Below are positions 19,138-29,591 of a stretch of 64,000 nt of DNA, in pieces. The DNA lies in the NCBI RefSeq assembly GCF_011764565.1, contig NZ_AP022871.1, positions 3,286,320 to 3,350,319 of the forward strand, given 5' to 3'. This DNA is from Phytohabitans suffuscus (GTDB lineage: Bacteria; Actinomycetota; Actinomycetes; Mycobacteriales; Micromonosporaceae). Made by a program: the position numbers and the translations under genes. Positions within the stretch are counted from its first letter, which is position 1. Each line of letters opens with the position of its first letter. Under the pieces are notes generated by a model. It was not told the DNA's origin. It saw only the letters and a list, made by a program, of their open reading frames with translations, and ran no database searches.

Positions 19138-19932
19138 TCACGCGGCGCCCAAGGCGGCGTCTTCCTCCACGGCCACCATCGCCTTGGCGGGGACCAGGTC
19201 GGGGTCGACGCCGGCGGCGACGGCCAGCTCGCGGGCGCGCGGGCCCTTGAGCAGCTTGGCCGCGGCGGCCGCCTCGGTGGGGCCGGTCCCGTAGGCCGGG
19301 CAGAGCTTGGCCAGCGTGCAGGCGCCGCAGGCCGGCTTGCGGGCGTGGCAGACCCGCCGGCCGTGGAAGATCACGCGATGGGAGAGCATCGTCCAGTCGC
19401 GCTTGTCGAAGAGCGCGCCGATCGCGTGCTCGATCTTGACAGGGTCGCTCTCCGCGGTCCACTCCCAGCGCCGCACGAGCCGCTGGAAGTGGGTGTCGAC
19501 CGTGATGCCCGGCACGTCGAACGCGTTGCCGAGGATGACGTTGGCCGTCTTGCGCCCGATGCCGGGGAGCTTGACCAGCTCGTCGAGTGAGCCGGGCACC
19601 TCGCCGCCGTGCCGCTCGATGAGCGCCTGCCCGAGCTTCATCAGAGAGTCGGTCTTGTTGCGGAAGAAGCCCGTCGGCTTGAGCAGGTCTTCGAGCTCCG
19701 CCCGGTCGGCGGCGGCGTAGTCGGCCGCCGAGGTGTAGCGGGCGAAGAGCTTCGGGGTGACCTCGTTTACCCGCTGGTCGGTGGTCTGCGCGGAGAGGAT
19801 CGTCGCGACGGCCAGCTGGAGCGGGCCCTCGTGGTTGAGCTCGCAGTGCGCGTCGGGATGGGTCTCCTCCAGGATCCGCCCCATCTTGCGCGCGCGGCGC
19901 TTGCGCGACAGGTCACTCTCAACACGGGCCAC
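19138..19932 (-). CDS. nth: Endonuclease III (DNA glycosylase/AP lyase)
   Basis: Base-excision repair enzyme for oxidised pyrimidines. It has 264 residues. The helix-hairpin-helix [15 protein letters not shown] holds the catalytic Lys, and the catalytic Asp lies in [12 protein letters not shown] [4Fe-4S] ligand set with spacing C-6-C-2-C-5-C is present ([17 protein letters not shown]). A C-terminal extension of about 50 residues, Ala-rich with an acidic end, goes beyond the minimal enzyme. It is first in the minus-strand nth-thioredoxin-Nudix-marP run. Confidence 0.96.
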   Translation of the reverse strand: MARVESDLSRKRRARKMGRILEETHPDAHCELNHEGPLQLAVATILSAQTTDQRVNEVTPKLFARYTSAADYAAADRAELEDLLKPTGFFRNKTDSLMKLGQALIERHGGEVPGSLDELVKLPGIGRKTANVILGNAFDVPGITVDTHFQRLVRRWEWTAESDPVKIEHAIGALFDKRDWTMLSHRVIFHGRRVCHARKPACGACTLAKLCPAYGTGPTEAAAAAKLLKGPRARELAVAAGVDPDLVPAKAMVAVEEDAALGAA

Positions 19933-19962
19933 GCGCGAAGCCTACGCCCGCCCACCGACAGC

Positions 19963-21081
19963 TCAGGCCGCCCTGGGCGGAGCGATGTTTCCGGTGGTGT
20001 CGAGGGTCGCCCCGGTGGATGGGAAGTCCAACTTGCTGAGCCGCCGCACCTCGGCCGCGCCCCGGTGGTCCTCGTCCATCGCCGGCTTGCCGCCGGAGTC
20101 CAGGTAGGTCGAGATGAGCTGGCCGCCGCCCCAGCTGCCGTCGGCCGCGAGCGAGACCTTGAGCACGCCGCCCAGGCCCAGCACGCCCGCCTTGTTGAGC
20201 GTCCCGGCTCCGCCGGCGAAGTTGCCGAGGCTGTATGCCACCAGGCGCCCCTTGTAGAACTCCATGGCCCGCAGCACGTGCGGCCCGTGTCCCACGATCA
20301 GGTCGGCGCCGGCGTCGACCATGGCGTGGCCGAACTTGATCGGGTCGCCCCGGTTTTCCCCCAGGTAGATCTCGGTGCCCGGCTTGACGTGGGTCATCGC
20401 CGCGCCCTCGGCGCCCATGTGCACCTGTACGACCACGATGTCGGCCAGGGTGGCCGCCTTCTTCACCACCTCGGCCGCCGCGTCGATGTCGACCAGCGGG
20501 TTGGACCACGGGTACGAGGAGAAGCCCGCCACCGCCACCCGCACGCCCTCGACGTCGAGCACGGTGATCTGGTCGGGCGCACCGGTGTGCTCCAGCCCGT
20601 ACTCCTCCAGCGCCCGCTGCGTGTTGCGGTATCCGGCCGGCCCGTAGTCGTGGCCGTGGTTGTTGGCCTGGTTGAGCAGCTCGAAGCCGGCGTCCTTCAG
20701 GTGCCCCGCGTACGACGGCGGCACCCGGTACTGGAAGCAGTTCTTCGACTCGGGGCCGCACTTGCCGGTGCCGGTGTCTTCGGTGATCGGCTCCTCGAGG
20801 TTGCCCATCACGAGGTCGGCCTTGAGCGCCTCGCGCACCGCCGCGAAGAAGCCCTTGCCGCCGTTGGGCGGGAGCCGGCCGGGCGCGTTGCCCATGATGA
20901 TGTCGCCGGTCGCCGACATCGAGATCGTGCGGCGGGCGGGCTCGCCGGAGGGCGGCGCGGCGGCCCGGCCGGAGGGCTCGGCGGCCACGCTGTCACGCCA
21001 GCGCGGCACGGGCGACGACTCTCCGGTCAGGGCGAGCGCGAGGACGCCGCCGCCGAGGAGCACGGCCCCGACCGCGAGCAC
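19963..21081 (-). CDS. CapA-family (PGA_cap) metallophosphatase-like protein
   Basis: Predicted membrane-anchored or secreted protein of the CapA fold, related to poly-gamma-glutamate capsule proteins and calcineurin-like phosphatases. It has 372 residues from GTG 21081: an N-terminal hydrophobic anchor (VGAVLLGGGVLALAL), a linker, then motifs SATGDIIMGN, NLEEPIT, LLNQANNHGHDYG, VQVHMGAE and IVGHGPHVLRAMEFYKG. The frame stays open about 35 codons further upstream with RRR just before the helix, but contains no standard start, so the true start may be misread. No poly-glutamate ligase genes are nearby, so a capsule role is unsupported. Confidence 0.85.
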   Translation of the reverse strand: MLAVGAVLLGGGVLALALTGESSPVPRWRDSVAAEPSGRAAAPPSGEPARRTISMSATGDIIMGNAPGRLPPNGGKGFFAAVREALKADLVMGNLEEPITEDTGTGKCGPESKNCFQYRVPPSYAGHLKDAGFELLNQANNHGHDYGPAGYRNTQRALEEYGLEHTGAPDQITVLDVEGVRVAVAGFSSYPWSNPLVDIDAAAEVVKKAATLADIVVVQVHMGAEGAAMTHVKPGTEIYLGENRGDPIKFGHAMVDAGADLIVGHGPHVLRAMEFYKGRLVAYSLGNFAGGAGTLNKAGVLGLGGVLKVSLAADGSWGGGQLISTYLDSGGKPAMDEDHRGAAEVRRLSKLDFPSTGATLDTTGNIAPPRAA

Positions 21082-21192
21082 GACGAGGACCGGCCGCGCG
21101 GCATTGTTTCGCCGCCGCTGGCCGGCACCGGAAGACTGCTGTCGAGGGGCATCGCTCCGCGACCATACCGTCCCGGTGCCAGGTGAGACGAC

Positions 21193-21867
21193 CTACAGAA
21201 GCCGGTCTGACCAGGGCATTCCGGACCCTTGACCGGTGCCACCACCCGTTCGGACGGCGGCACGAACCGCTCGGGCGAGCGGTGCGCCCCACTCGGAGCG
21301 CGGGCCGCCGTACGCCGCCTCGGGCCCGCCGGCCGCGCAGAGCACCGAGACCGCGTCGGTGGCGGTACCCGTCGCGGGCAGGCCGATCTCCCACAGCGCC
21401 TGCGCCTTGGCCTCGGTGGCCGTGGCCACGGCGTTGACCAGCGCGGCGGGCGAGAGGCGGACCGGCACGCGCACGACGATGTTCACGGTGCCGGGGCCGG
21501 GCGCCGCCGCGGTGGACGCGGCGGCCGCCCAGATCGGGTCGCCGAGCCCGACCGTGGCCCACGCCCGTACACCGGTGTCCTCCGCGGTGACCACCTCGGC
21601 GACGTCGACACCGGTGAGCAGCCCGATGCCGGGACCGCCGAGCCCCTGCCGGGCGGCGATCTCGGCGAGGTGGACGTCCGGGTCGTCCCGGCGATAGGAC
21701 ATCGGGACCGTGGCATTGACGACCCAGTGACGCACGCCGATCCCGCCGCCCAGCGGGGCGGACGAGATCGCCATCAGTGGCTCGCCCAGGCGCCACACCA
21801 GCAGGGGAATGTCCAGCCCACCCTCACGGCGGGCGGTCAGCGTCGGCTCGGCGGACATCCATCGCAC
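21193..21867 (-). CDS. cbiZ: Adenosylcobinamide amidohydrolase (CbiZ family)
   Basis: Enzyme of corrinoid salvage that removes the aminopropanol side chain from adenosylcobinamide, giving adenosylcobyric acid for rebuilding B12. It has 224 residues. Family motifs seen are [27 protein letters not shown], the NIVVRV strand and [11 protein letters not shown]. No other cobalamin gene or btu transporter is near, so it stands alone here. It is divergent from crp, 133 bases apart. Confidence 0.9.
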   Translation of the reverse strand: MRWMSAEPTLTARREGGLDIPLLVWRLGEPLMAISSAPLGGGIGVRHWVVNATVPMSYRRDDPDVHLAEIAARQGLGGPGIGLLTGVDVAEVVTAEDTGVRAWATVGLGDPIWAAAASTAAAPGPGTVNIVVRVPVRLSPAALVNAVATATEAKAQALWEIGLPATGTATDAVSVLCAAGGPEAAYGGPRSEWGAPLARAVRAAVRTGGGTGQGSGMPWSDRLL

Positions 21868-22000
21868 TCTACGGCTCGCCGATCAAGTTTCCGGGGGTGC
21901 ACACCCGGTCGGCGCGCTGGTGCGCCTAGACTTACTGCGCGCGTCAACACGCTGGCGAGGGTGCTGGCGAGTGAGAAGATGCGCAGGCGGAGGTGCGGCG

Positions 22001-22678
22001 ATGGATGAGGTGTTGGCCCGCAGCGGGATCTTCCAGGGCGTCGACCCCGAGGCGGCGGAAGCGCTCGCCAAGGAGATGGAGACGATCGAGACCCGCAAGG
22101 GCGAGGTCGTGTTCAACGAGGGCGAGCCCGGCGACAGCCTCTACATCGTGCTGTCCGGCAAGATCAAGCTGGGCCGGCGGGCCGCTGACGGCCGGCAAAA
22201 CCTCATCTCGGTGATGGGCCCGTCCGACATGCTCGGCGAGCTGTCCCTCTTCGACCCGGGGCCGCGCACGGCCACGGCGACCGCGGTCACCGACACCCGC
22301 CTTGCCCGGCTGCGCAAGCAGGCCCTGCGCCCCTGGCTCAACAACCGGCCGGAGATCGCCGAGCAGCTGCTGCGGGTGCTGGCCAGGAGGCTGCGCCGGA
22401 CCAACGACGCGCTCGCCGACCTGATCTTCACCGACGTGCCCGGCCGCGTGGCGAAAAACCTGCTCCAGATGGCCGGCCGCTTCGGCACCCGCGACGGCGG
22501 CGTGCTGCGGGTGACGCACGACCTGACCCAGGAGGAGCTGGCCCAGCTGGTCGGCGCCTCCCGCGAGACCGTCAACAAGGCGCTGGCCGACTTCGCGTCC
22601 CGTGGCTGGCTGCGGCTCGACGGCAAGAGCGTGATCATCCTCGACCCGGAGCGCCTGGCCCGCCGCGCCCGCGTGTAA
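22001..22678 (+). CDS. crp: Crp/Fnr-family transcription regulator (GlxR/Rv3676 type)
   Basis: Global regulator, presumably cAMP-responsive. It has 225 residues from ATG 22001 (ribosome site GGAGG just upstream); [20 protein letters not shown] matches the actinobacterial orthologues. The N-terminal cyclic-nucleotide-binding barrel contains the phosphate-binding cassette [17 protein letters not shown]. The C-terminal winged helix has the recognition helix in [21 protein letters not shown] clear terminator follows. The large adenylyl/guanylyl cyclase-domain protein at 33-37 kb could supply its ligand, but no direct link is shown. Confidence 0.95.
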   Translation: MDEVLARSGIFQGVDPEAAEALAKEMETIETRKGEVVFNEGEPGDSLYIVLSGKIKLGRRAADGRQNLISVMGPSDMLGELSLFDPGPRTATATAVTDTRLARLRKQALRPWLNNRPEIAEQLLRVLARRLRRTNDALADLIFTDVPGRVAKNLLQMAGRFGTRDGGVLRVTHDLTQEELAQLVGASRETVNKALADFASRGWLRLDGKSVIILDPERLARRARV

Positions 22679-22680
22679 CG

Positions 22681-22709
22681 AACCCGAGCGTTTCCCGCGC
22701 TCGGGTTTT
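22681..22709 (+). terminator. Rho-independent terminator after crp
   Basis: CCCGAGCG at 22683-22690 pairs perfectly with CGCTCGGG at 22698-22705, loop of seven bases, with flanking AA/TT pairs and a TTTT tail at 22706-22709. It starts three bases after the crp stop codon. Confidence 0.85.
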
Positions 22710-22719
22710 GACGGCCCCA

Positions 22720-22745
22720 AAACAAGCAGTCTTGACTGTTTGTTT
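22720..22745 (+). promoter_or_regulatory. 26-bp palindromic operator overlapping the tetR promoter
   Basis: Near-perfect inverted repeat with half-sites AAACAAGCAGTC and (complement) AAACAAACAGTC around a two-base centre. It covers a -35 box TTGACT (22732-22737). A -10-like CAGGCT follows 17 bases later (22755-22760), placing the transcript start at or next to the GTG at 22767. A symmetric site over the promoter of a tetR gene is typical of autoregulation. Confidence 0.75.
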
Positions 22746-22766
22746 GCCGCAGGGCAGGCTGTGGGT

Positions 22767-23357
22767 GTGCCGGTCCGTACGCCGCAGCAGGAGCGCAGTC
22801 GCGCCACCCAGGCCCGCCTTCTCGAAGCCACCGTGGAGTGCCTTGTCGAGCGGGGCTGGTCCGGCACGACCACCACGGTCGTCGCCACGATGGCGGGTGT
22901 CTCGCGGGGCGCGCAGCTGCACCACTACCCGACCAAGGCGTCGCTGGTCATGGCCGCCGTCGAGCACCTGGCCGAGCGCCGCGCCGAGGAGATCCGCACC
23001 GAGGCGGCCGCCATCCCGCCCGGCCCGCAGCGGCTCGACGGGGTGGTCGACATGCTGGCGGCGGCGTTCACCGGCCCGCTCTACATGGCCGCGCTGGAGG
23101 TGTGGATCGCCGCCCGCACCGACCCCGAGCTGCGCGCGGCGCTGGTCCCGCTGGAGGCGCGGGTCGGCCGGGAGATGCACCGGCTGACCGTCGAGCTGCT
23201 CGGCGCCGACGAGCGCAACCCGGGCGTGCGCGAGGCCATCCAGGCCACGCTCGACCTGCTCCGCGGCCTCGGCGTGGCCAACCTGCTGTCCGACGACACC
23301 GCGCGGCGCACCGCGCTGCTCGCCGCCTGGAAGCGGCAGTTGGCCACCCTTCTGTGA
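22767..23357 (+). CDS. TetR/AcrR-family transcription regulator
   Basis: Likely repressor of the downstream acyl-CoA catabolic operon. From GTG 22767 (chosen because the promoter puts the transcript start there, implying a leaderless mRNA) it has 196 residues; an in-frame GTG six bases upstream and a TTG at 22740 are alternatives. The N-terminal HTH is visible in TQARLLEATVECLVERGW and TTVVATMAGVSRGAQLHHY (TetR signature), followed by an all-helical ligand domain. The next gene starts 13 bases after the stop. A ligand such as an acyl-CoA is plausible but not shown. Confidence 0.93.
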   Translation: MPVRTPQQERSRATQARLLEATVECLVERGWSGTTTTVVATMAGVSRGAQLHHYPTKASLVMAAVEHLAERRAEEIRTEAAAIPPGPQRLDGVVDMLAAAFTGPLYMAALEVWIAARTDPELRAALVPLEARVGREMHRLTVELLGADERNPGVREAIQATLDLLRGLGVANLLSDDTARRTALLAAWKRQLATLL

Positions 23358-23370
23358 CGCGGAGGCACGC

Positions 23371-24159
23371 ATGCCCGACCTCGCCGGACTCCTCGCCGAC
23401 CTCGCCGCCGAGTCGGCCGACCTGGACGCCCGGGTCGGTCCGCTGCCGGAGGCGCACTGGACCCGCCTGACGCCGTCGGTCGGCTGGACGATCGCGCACC
23501 AGGTGGCCCACCTGGCCTGGACCGACCACACGGCGCTGCTGGCCGTCACCGACCCGGATGCCTTCCGCGCGTCGCTGGCCGGCGCGGCCCACGATCCGTT
23601 CCACTTCGTCGACCGGGGCACCGAGAGCTTCCTCGGCCCGCCGCCCGAGCTGCTCGACCGCTGGCGGGCCGGCCGTGCGGCCCTGGCTGAGGCGCTGGCC
23701 GCCACGCCGCCCGGGGTCAAGCTGCCCTGGTACGGCACGGCGATGTCGCCCGCCTCGATGGTCACCGCGCGGATCATGGAGACCTGGGCGCACGGCCAGG
23801 ACGTCGCGGACACGCTCGGCCACCGCCGCACACCCACCGACCGGCTGCGGCATGTCGCCTACCTCGGCGTCCGCACGCTCGGCCACAGCTTCATGACCCA
23901 CGGCCGCGACATCCCCGGCGGGCCGGTCCGGGTCGAGCTGGTCGGGCCTTCCGGCATCTGGGAGTACGGGCCGAACGACGCCACCGACCGTGTGGTCGGC
24001 CCGGCGCTCGACTTCTGCCTGCTCGTCACGCAGCGGCGCCACCGCGCCGACCTGGCGCTGGTCGCGACCGGCCCGGTGGCGGACGAGTGGCTCGACATCG
24101 CGCAGGCATTCGCCGGGCCGCCCGGCGCCGGTCGCGAGCCCACGGGTGCCCGGTCATGA
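23371..24159 (+). CDS. TIGR03084-type metal-binding protein (mycothiol maleylpyruvate isomerase fold)
   Basis: Protein of 262 residues with an N-terminal DinB/MDMPI four-helix domain: WTIAHQVAHLAWTDHTALLA and METWAHGQDVADTLGHRR contain the His residues that bind metal in this fold. ATG 23371 has ribosome site GGAGG. The family is common next to AtuA and acyl-CoA carboxylase genes in actinobacteria, as here; its reaction is not established, though mycothiol-dependent chemistry is plausible. Its TGA overlaps the atuA start (ATGA), so the two are coupled. Confidence 0.88.
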   Translation: MPDLAGLLADLAAESADLDARVGPLPEAHWTRLTPSVGWTIAHQVAHLAWTDHTALLAVTDPDAFRASLAGAAHDPFHFVDRGTESFLGPPPELLDRWRAGRAALAEALAATPPGVKLPWYGTAMSPASMVTARIMETWAHGQDVADTLGHRRTPTDRLRHVAYLGVRTLGHSFMTHGRDIPGGPVRVELVGPSGIWEYGPNDATDRVVGPALDFCLLVTQRRHRADLALVATGPVADEWLDIAQAFAGPPGAGREPTGARS

Positions 24160-25761
24160 TCCGCATCGGCAACGCCTCCGGCTTCTACGGCGACCGGGCC
24201 GCCGCCTGGCGGGAGATGCTCGAAGGCGGCCCGCTCGACGTGCTCACCGGCGACTACCTGGCCGAGCTGACGATGGTGATCCTCGGCCGCGACCGCCTCA
24301 AGGACCCGTCGTCGGGGTACGCCCGCACGTTCCTGCGGCAGATGGAGCAGTGCCTCGGCCTGGCCGCCGACCGCCGCGTCCGCATCGTGACCAACGCCGG
24401 CGGCCTCAACCCCGCCGGGCTGGCCGCCGCGCTCCGCTCCCTCGCCGCCCGGCTCGGCCTCCCCACCACCATCGGGTACGTCGAAGGCGACGCGCTCGAC
24501 CATCCCGGCGCGCTCGCCGCGAACGCGTACCTCGGGGCGTTCGGCATCGCCTCCTGTCTCACCGCGGGCGCCGACGTCGTGGTCACCGGCCGGGTCACGG
24601 ACGCGTCGCTGGTGGTCGGGCCGGCGATCGCCCACTTCGGCTGGACCCGCGACGACCTCGACGCGCTGGCCGGCGCGACGGTCGCCGGCCACGTGCTGGA
24701 GTGCGGCACGCAGGCGACCGGCGGCAACTTCAGCTTCTTCACCGAGCTGCCGGACGGCGGGCGGCGGCCCGGCTTCCCGATCGCCGAGGTGCACGCCGAC
24801 GGCTCGTCGCTGATCACCAAGCACCCGGCACCGGCGGCGCGGTCACCGTGGAGACGGTGACCGCCCAGCTCGTGTACGAGATCGCCGCGCCCGCGTACCT
24901 CGGCCCGGATGTGGTGACCCACCTCGACACCGTGCGGCTGTCGCAGGAGGGGCCGGACCGGGTGCGTGTCACCGGGACCCGCGGCACGCCCCCGCCACCC
25001 ACGCTCAAGGTCGGCATCGCCACGGTCGAGGGCTACCGCAACGCGATGACGTTCGTGCTCACCGGCCTCGACCTCGACGCCAAGGCCGCGCTGGTGCGCA
25101 CCCAGCTGGAGGACGCGGTCGGCAAGGAGGGCCTGACCTTCACGCTGGCCGGGACGGCGGACGGCGCCCTCCTGCACGCCGCGATCCACGACCCCGACCC
25201 GAAGCGGGCCGGCCGCGCCTTCTCCTCCGCCGCGGTGGAGCTGGCGCTGGCCAGCTACCCCGGCTGCACCCTCACCACCCCGCCCGGCGACGCGGTTCCC
25301 CACACGGTCTTCAAGGCCGGCGAAACCCCGCAGTCCCCGCACTGGTCCGTCCACCCCGACGGCACCCGCGCCGAGATCCCCCGCCGGCTCAGACCGCCCG
25401 GATCACGCCGTCGACCAGGGACCTGGCGGATGGACACGCCGCCCGGCACGCCCACGAGCTCCCTGATCAACTGCGGGGGCGGGTGGGGACACGTTCGGGT
25501 GACAAGGGGGCGGACGCGAACGTCGGGGTTTGGGTGCGGGGAGCGCGGGAGTATGCGGCGCTGGTCGCGTGGCTCGGTCGGGAGCGGTTCGTGGAGCTGC
25601 TGCCTGAGGTGTCCGGGTATCCCGTCGAGCGATACGAACTGCCCAACCTGTGGGCGGTCAATTTCGTGATCAAGGGAGTGCTCGCGCGCCGGGATTGGCT
25701 TGATCCACAAGGGAAAGCGCTGGGAGAGCGGTTGCGCGCGCGGATACAGGAGGCGCCGTGA
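24156..25761 (+). pseudogene. AtuA-type acyclic terpene utilisation protein, broken
   Basis: The AtuA/DUF1446 protein acts in acyclic terpene or related acyl-CoA degradation. Three parts are readable. The N-terminal part (MIRIGNASGFYGDRAAAWRE to ITKHP) is in the start frame. After about 24827 the sequence continues in the next frame from GTGGAVTVETVTAQLVYEI to near 25400, as if one G were lost from a GGG run. The C-terminal ferredoxin-like domain (GTRSGDKGADANVGVWVRG to RARIQEAP, ending 25761) is in a third frame, after a 62-base family B repeat at 25410-25471. The first lesion may be a sequence error; the repeat insertion looks real and shifts the frame. Confidence 0.85.
25410..25471 (-). 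repeat. Dispersed repeat, family B, copy inside atuA
   Basis: 62 bases bounded by imperfect inverted ends: GTCGACCAGGGA at the left, GTTGATCAGGGA complemented at the right. The inner part (GGACACGCCGCCCGGCACGC followed by CCACGA) matches the copy at 50388-50448 read on the other strand. It falls between the second and third readable parts of the AtuA protein. Confidence 0.75.
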
Positions 25762-25958
25762 ATCGAATCCGTGTCGCGTCGGGTGAGCCGCTCGTTACGG
25801 GAATGGCGACGGCGACGGGCTGCATTTCCGGCGCCGGTGGTCGTGTCGCGGACCCGCGGCCCGACGACCGGCACACCGCCGGCGCTGCCGTCGCGGAGTG
25901 CGGCCAGGCAGGGACGACCGTGACCAGAAATGGGATCGCGAAACAGATGGGGGTCTGA
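25758..25958 (+). CDS. Possible small protein, 66 residues, unrecognised
   Basis: An open frame from GTG 25758, overlapping the atuA stop as GTGA, to 25958, four bases before the carboxylase start. The product is Ala/Gly/Arg-rich with no clear domain, helix or signal. The coupling-like overlap and tight fit between neighbours are the only support; it may instead be a spacer or the remains of a lost gene of this operon. Confidence 0.25.
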   Translation: MNRIRVASGEPLVTGMATATGCISGAGGRVADPRPDDRHTAGAAVAECGQAGTTVTRNGIAKQMGV

Positions 25959-25961
25959 GCC

Positions 25962-27557
<1,596 letters not shown>

Positions 27558-27564
27558 GGTCACG

Positions 27565-29586
27565 ATGATTCGACGACTGCTGGTCGCCAACCGCGGCGAG
27601 ATCGCGCGGCGCGTCTTCGCCACCTGCCGGCTGATCGGGATCGAGACGGTGGCGGTCTACTCCGACGGCGACGCCGACTCGCCGCACGTGGCCGAGGCCG
27701 ACTACGCGGTGCACCTGCCCGGCAACGCGCCCACGGCGACGTACCTGCGCGGAGACCTGCTCGTCGCCGCCGCGCGCAAGACCGGGGCGGACGCCGTACA
27801 CCCCGGTTATGGGTTTCTCGCGGAGAACGCGGACTTCGCGGCGGCCGTGGCCGACGCGGGCCTGACCTGGGTCGGGCCGCCCGCCAAGGTCATCAAGATG
27901 ATGGGCTCGAAGATCGAGGCCAAGACGCTGCTCGCCGACGCCGGCGTCCCGATGCTCCCCACCTACCTCGACCCGGACGAGGTCACCGAGTTTCCGGTGC
28001 TGGTCAAGGCGTCCGCGGGCGGCGGCGGGCGGGGCATGCGGATCGTGCGCGACGCCGAGTCGCTGAGTGAGGCGGTCGCCTCGGCGCGGCGCGAGGCGGC
28101 CAGCGCGTTCGGCGACGGGACGGTCTTCCTCGAACGGTACGTCGACCGCTCACGCCACATCGAGGTGCAGATCTTCGCCGATACGCAGGGCAACGTGATC
28201 CCGTTCGGCGAGCGGGAGTGCTCGATCCAGCGGCGGCACCAGAAGATCATCGAGGAGACGCCCTCGCCGGCCGTCACGCCCGCGATGCGCGAGGAGCTGT
28301 GCGCGGCCGCGGTGTCGGCCGCCCGCGCGGTGGGGTACGTGGGCGCCGGCACCGTGGAGTTCCTGCTCGCGCCGAGCGGTGAGTTCTACTTCCTGGAGAT
28401 GAACACCCGCCTGCAGGTCGAGCACGCGATCACCGAGTGCGTCTCCGGCTTCGACCTGGTCCAGCTCCAGCTGCTCGTCGCCGAGGGCCTGCCGCTGCCG
28501 ATGGGCGGCGCCGCGCCGATCCGGGGCCACGCGATCGAGGTACGGCTCTGCGCCGAGGACCCCGCCTACGCCTGGCTCCCCTCCACCGGCACCCTCCACC
28601 GGCTGCGCGTGCCGGAGGTGGCGGCCGAGTTCCGCCCGCTGATGCAGCCGGGGCTGCGGCTCGACTCCGGGGTACGGGACGGGTCGGTGATCGGCGTCCA
28701 CTACGACTCGATGCTGGCCAAGCTCATCGCCTGGGCGCCCACCCGGCACGAGGCCGCCCGGCTGCTCGCCTCGTCGCTCACCCGCTCGCGCATCCACGGT
28801 GTGGTGACCAACCGTGACCTGCTGGTCCGCGTGCTGCGCCACCCGACGTTCCAGGCCGGCGACATCGACACCGGCTTCCTCGACCGGCACCAGGAGGTCT
28901 TCGCCCCGCTGCTGTCCTCTGTGGACGCCGTACGGGTCTCCTGCCTGGCGGCCGCGCTCGCCGAGTCCGCCGCCCGCCGCGATTCGGCCACCGTGCTGCG
29001 CTCGCTCCCGTCCGGCTGGCGCAATGTGCCGTCCGGCTCGCAGACCAGCGTGTTCGACGGCCCGGCCGGCCCGGTCGAGGTCGGCTACCGCCTGGACCGC
29101 GACGGCGCCCTGACCAACTGGTGGGTGCGCGCGGTCGACCCGGAAGACCTCGACCTCGCCGGCCTCGGCCACCCGCCGGTCACCGACGACCACCCGCCGG
29201 TCGCGCTGGTCTCGGCCGCGCCGGACCGCGTGATCCTCGACGTCAACGGCATCCGCCTCGCCCTCGATGTCGACCGGGTCGGCAACGTCTCCTATGTGGA
29301 CAGCGCGGAGGGCTCGGTCGCCCTCACCGAGTTGCCCCGCTTCCCCGAGCCGGAGCCGGAGCTTGCCGAGGGCTCGCTGGTCGCCCCGCTGCCCGGCGCG
29401 GTCAGCCGGGTACTCGTCACGCCTGGCCAGCGCGTGGGCGCGGGCGAGCTGCTCATGACCCTCGAAGCGATGAAGCTGGAACACCCCGTACACGCCCCGG
29501 CCGCCGGCGTCGTCGCCTCGCTGCCGGTGAGTGCGGGTGCGCAGGTCGACACAGGTGCGGTACTGGCGGTCCTCACCCCGGAGTAG
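27565..29586 (+). CDS. Acyl-CoA carboxylase alpha subunit: biotin carboxylase plus BCCP
   Basis: ATP-dependent carboxylation of its own biotin, partner of the beta subunit upstream. From ATG 27565 it has 673 residues: biotin carboxylase N-domain (RRLLVANRGEIARRVFATC), ATP-grasp with the glycine-rich loop KASAGGGGRGMRI, the FLERYVDRSRHIEVQIFAD and EMNTRLQVEHAITE motifs, a middle domain, and a C-terminal biotinyl domain with EAMKLEH (biotin-bearing Lys near residue 637). The architecture matches MccA/AtuF-type and actinobacterial AccA proteins. Next gene: acyl-CoA dehydrogenase, five bases after the stop. Confidence 0.95.
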   Translation: MIRRLLVANRGEIARRVFATCRLIGIETVAVYSDGDADSPHVAEADYAVHLPGNAPTATYLRGDLLVAAARKTGADAVHPGYGFLAENADFAAAVADAGLTWVGPPAKVIKMMGSKIEAKTLLADAGVPMLPTYLDPDEVTEFPVLVKASAGGGGRGMRIVRDAESLSEAVASARREAASAFGDGTVFLERYVDRSRHIEVQIFADTQGNVIPFGERECSIQRRHQKIIEETPSPAVTPAMREELCAAAVSAARAVGYVGAGTVEFLLAPSGEFYFLEMNTRLQVEHAITECVSGFDLVQLQLLVAEGLPLPMGGAAPIRGHAIEVRLCAEDPAYAWLPSTGTLHRLRVPEVAAEFRPLMQPGLRLDSGVRDGSVIGVHYDSMLAKLIAWAPTRHEAARLLASSLTRSRIHGVVTNRDLLVRVLRHPTFQAGDIDTGFLDRHQEVFAPLLSSVDAVRVSCLAAALAESAARRDSATVLRSLPSGWRNVPSGSQTSVFDGPAGPVEVGYRLDRDGALTNWWVRAVDPEDLDLAGLGHPPVTDDHPPVALVSAAPDRVILDVNGIRLALDVDRVGNVSYVDSAEGSVALTELPRFPEPEPELAEGSLVAPLPGAVSRVLVTPGQRVGAGELLMTLEAMKLEHPVHAPAAGVVASLPVSAGAQVDTGAVLAVLTPE

Positions 29587-29591
29587 GCGCG

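Noticed and set aside
19963-21081. Poly-gamma-glutamate capsule locus together with the gamma-glutamyltransferase at 3.8-5.4 kb
   Set aside because: The two genes are 15 kb apart and no CapB/CapC-type synthetase genes are present.
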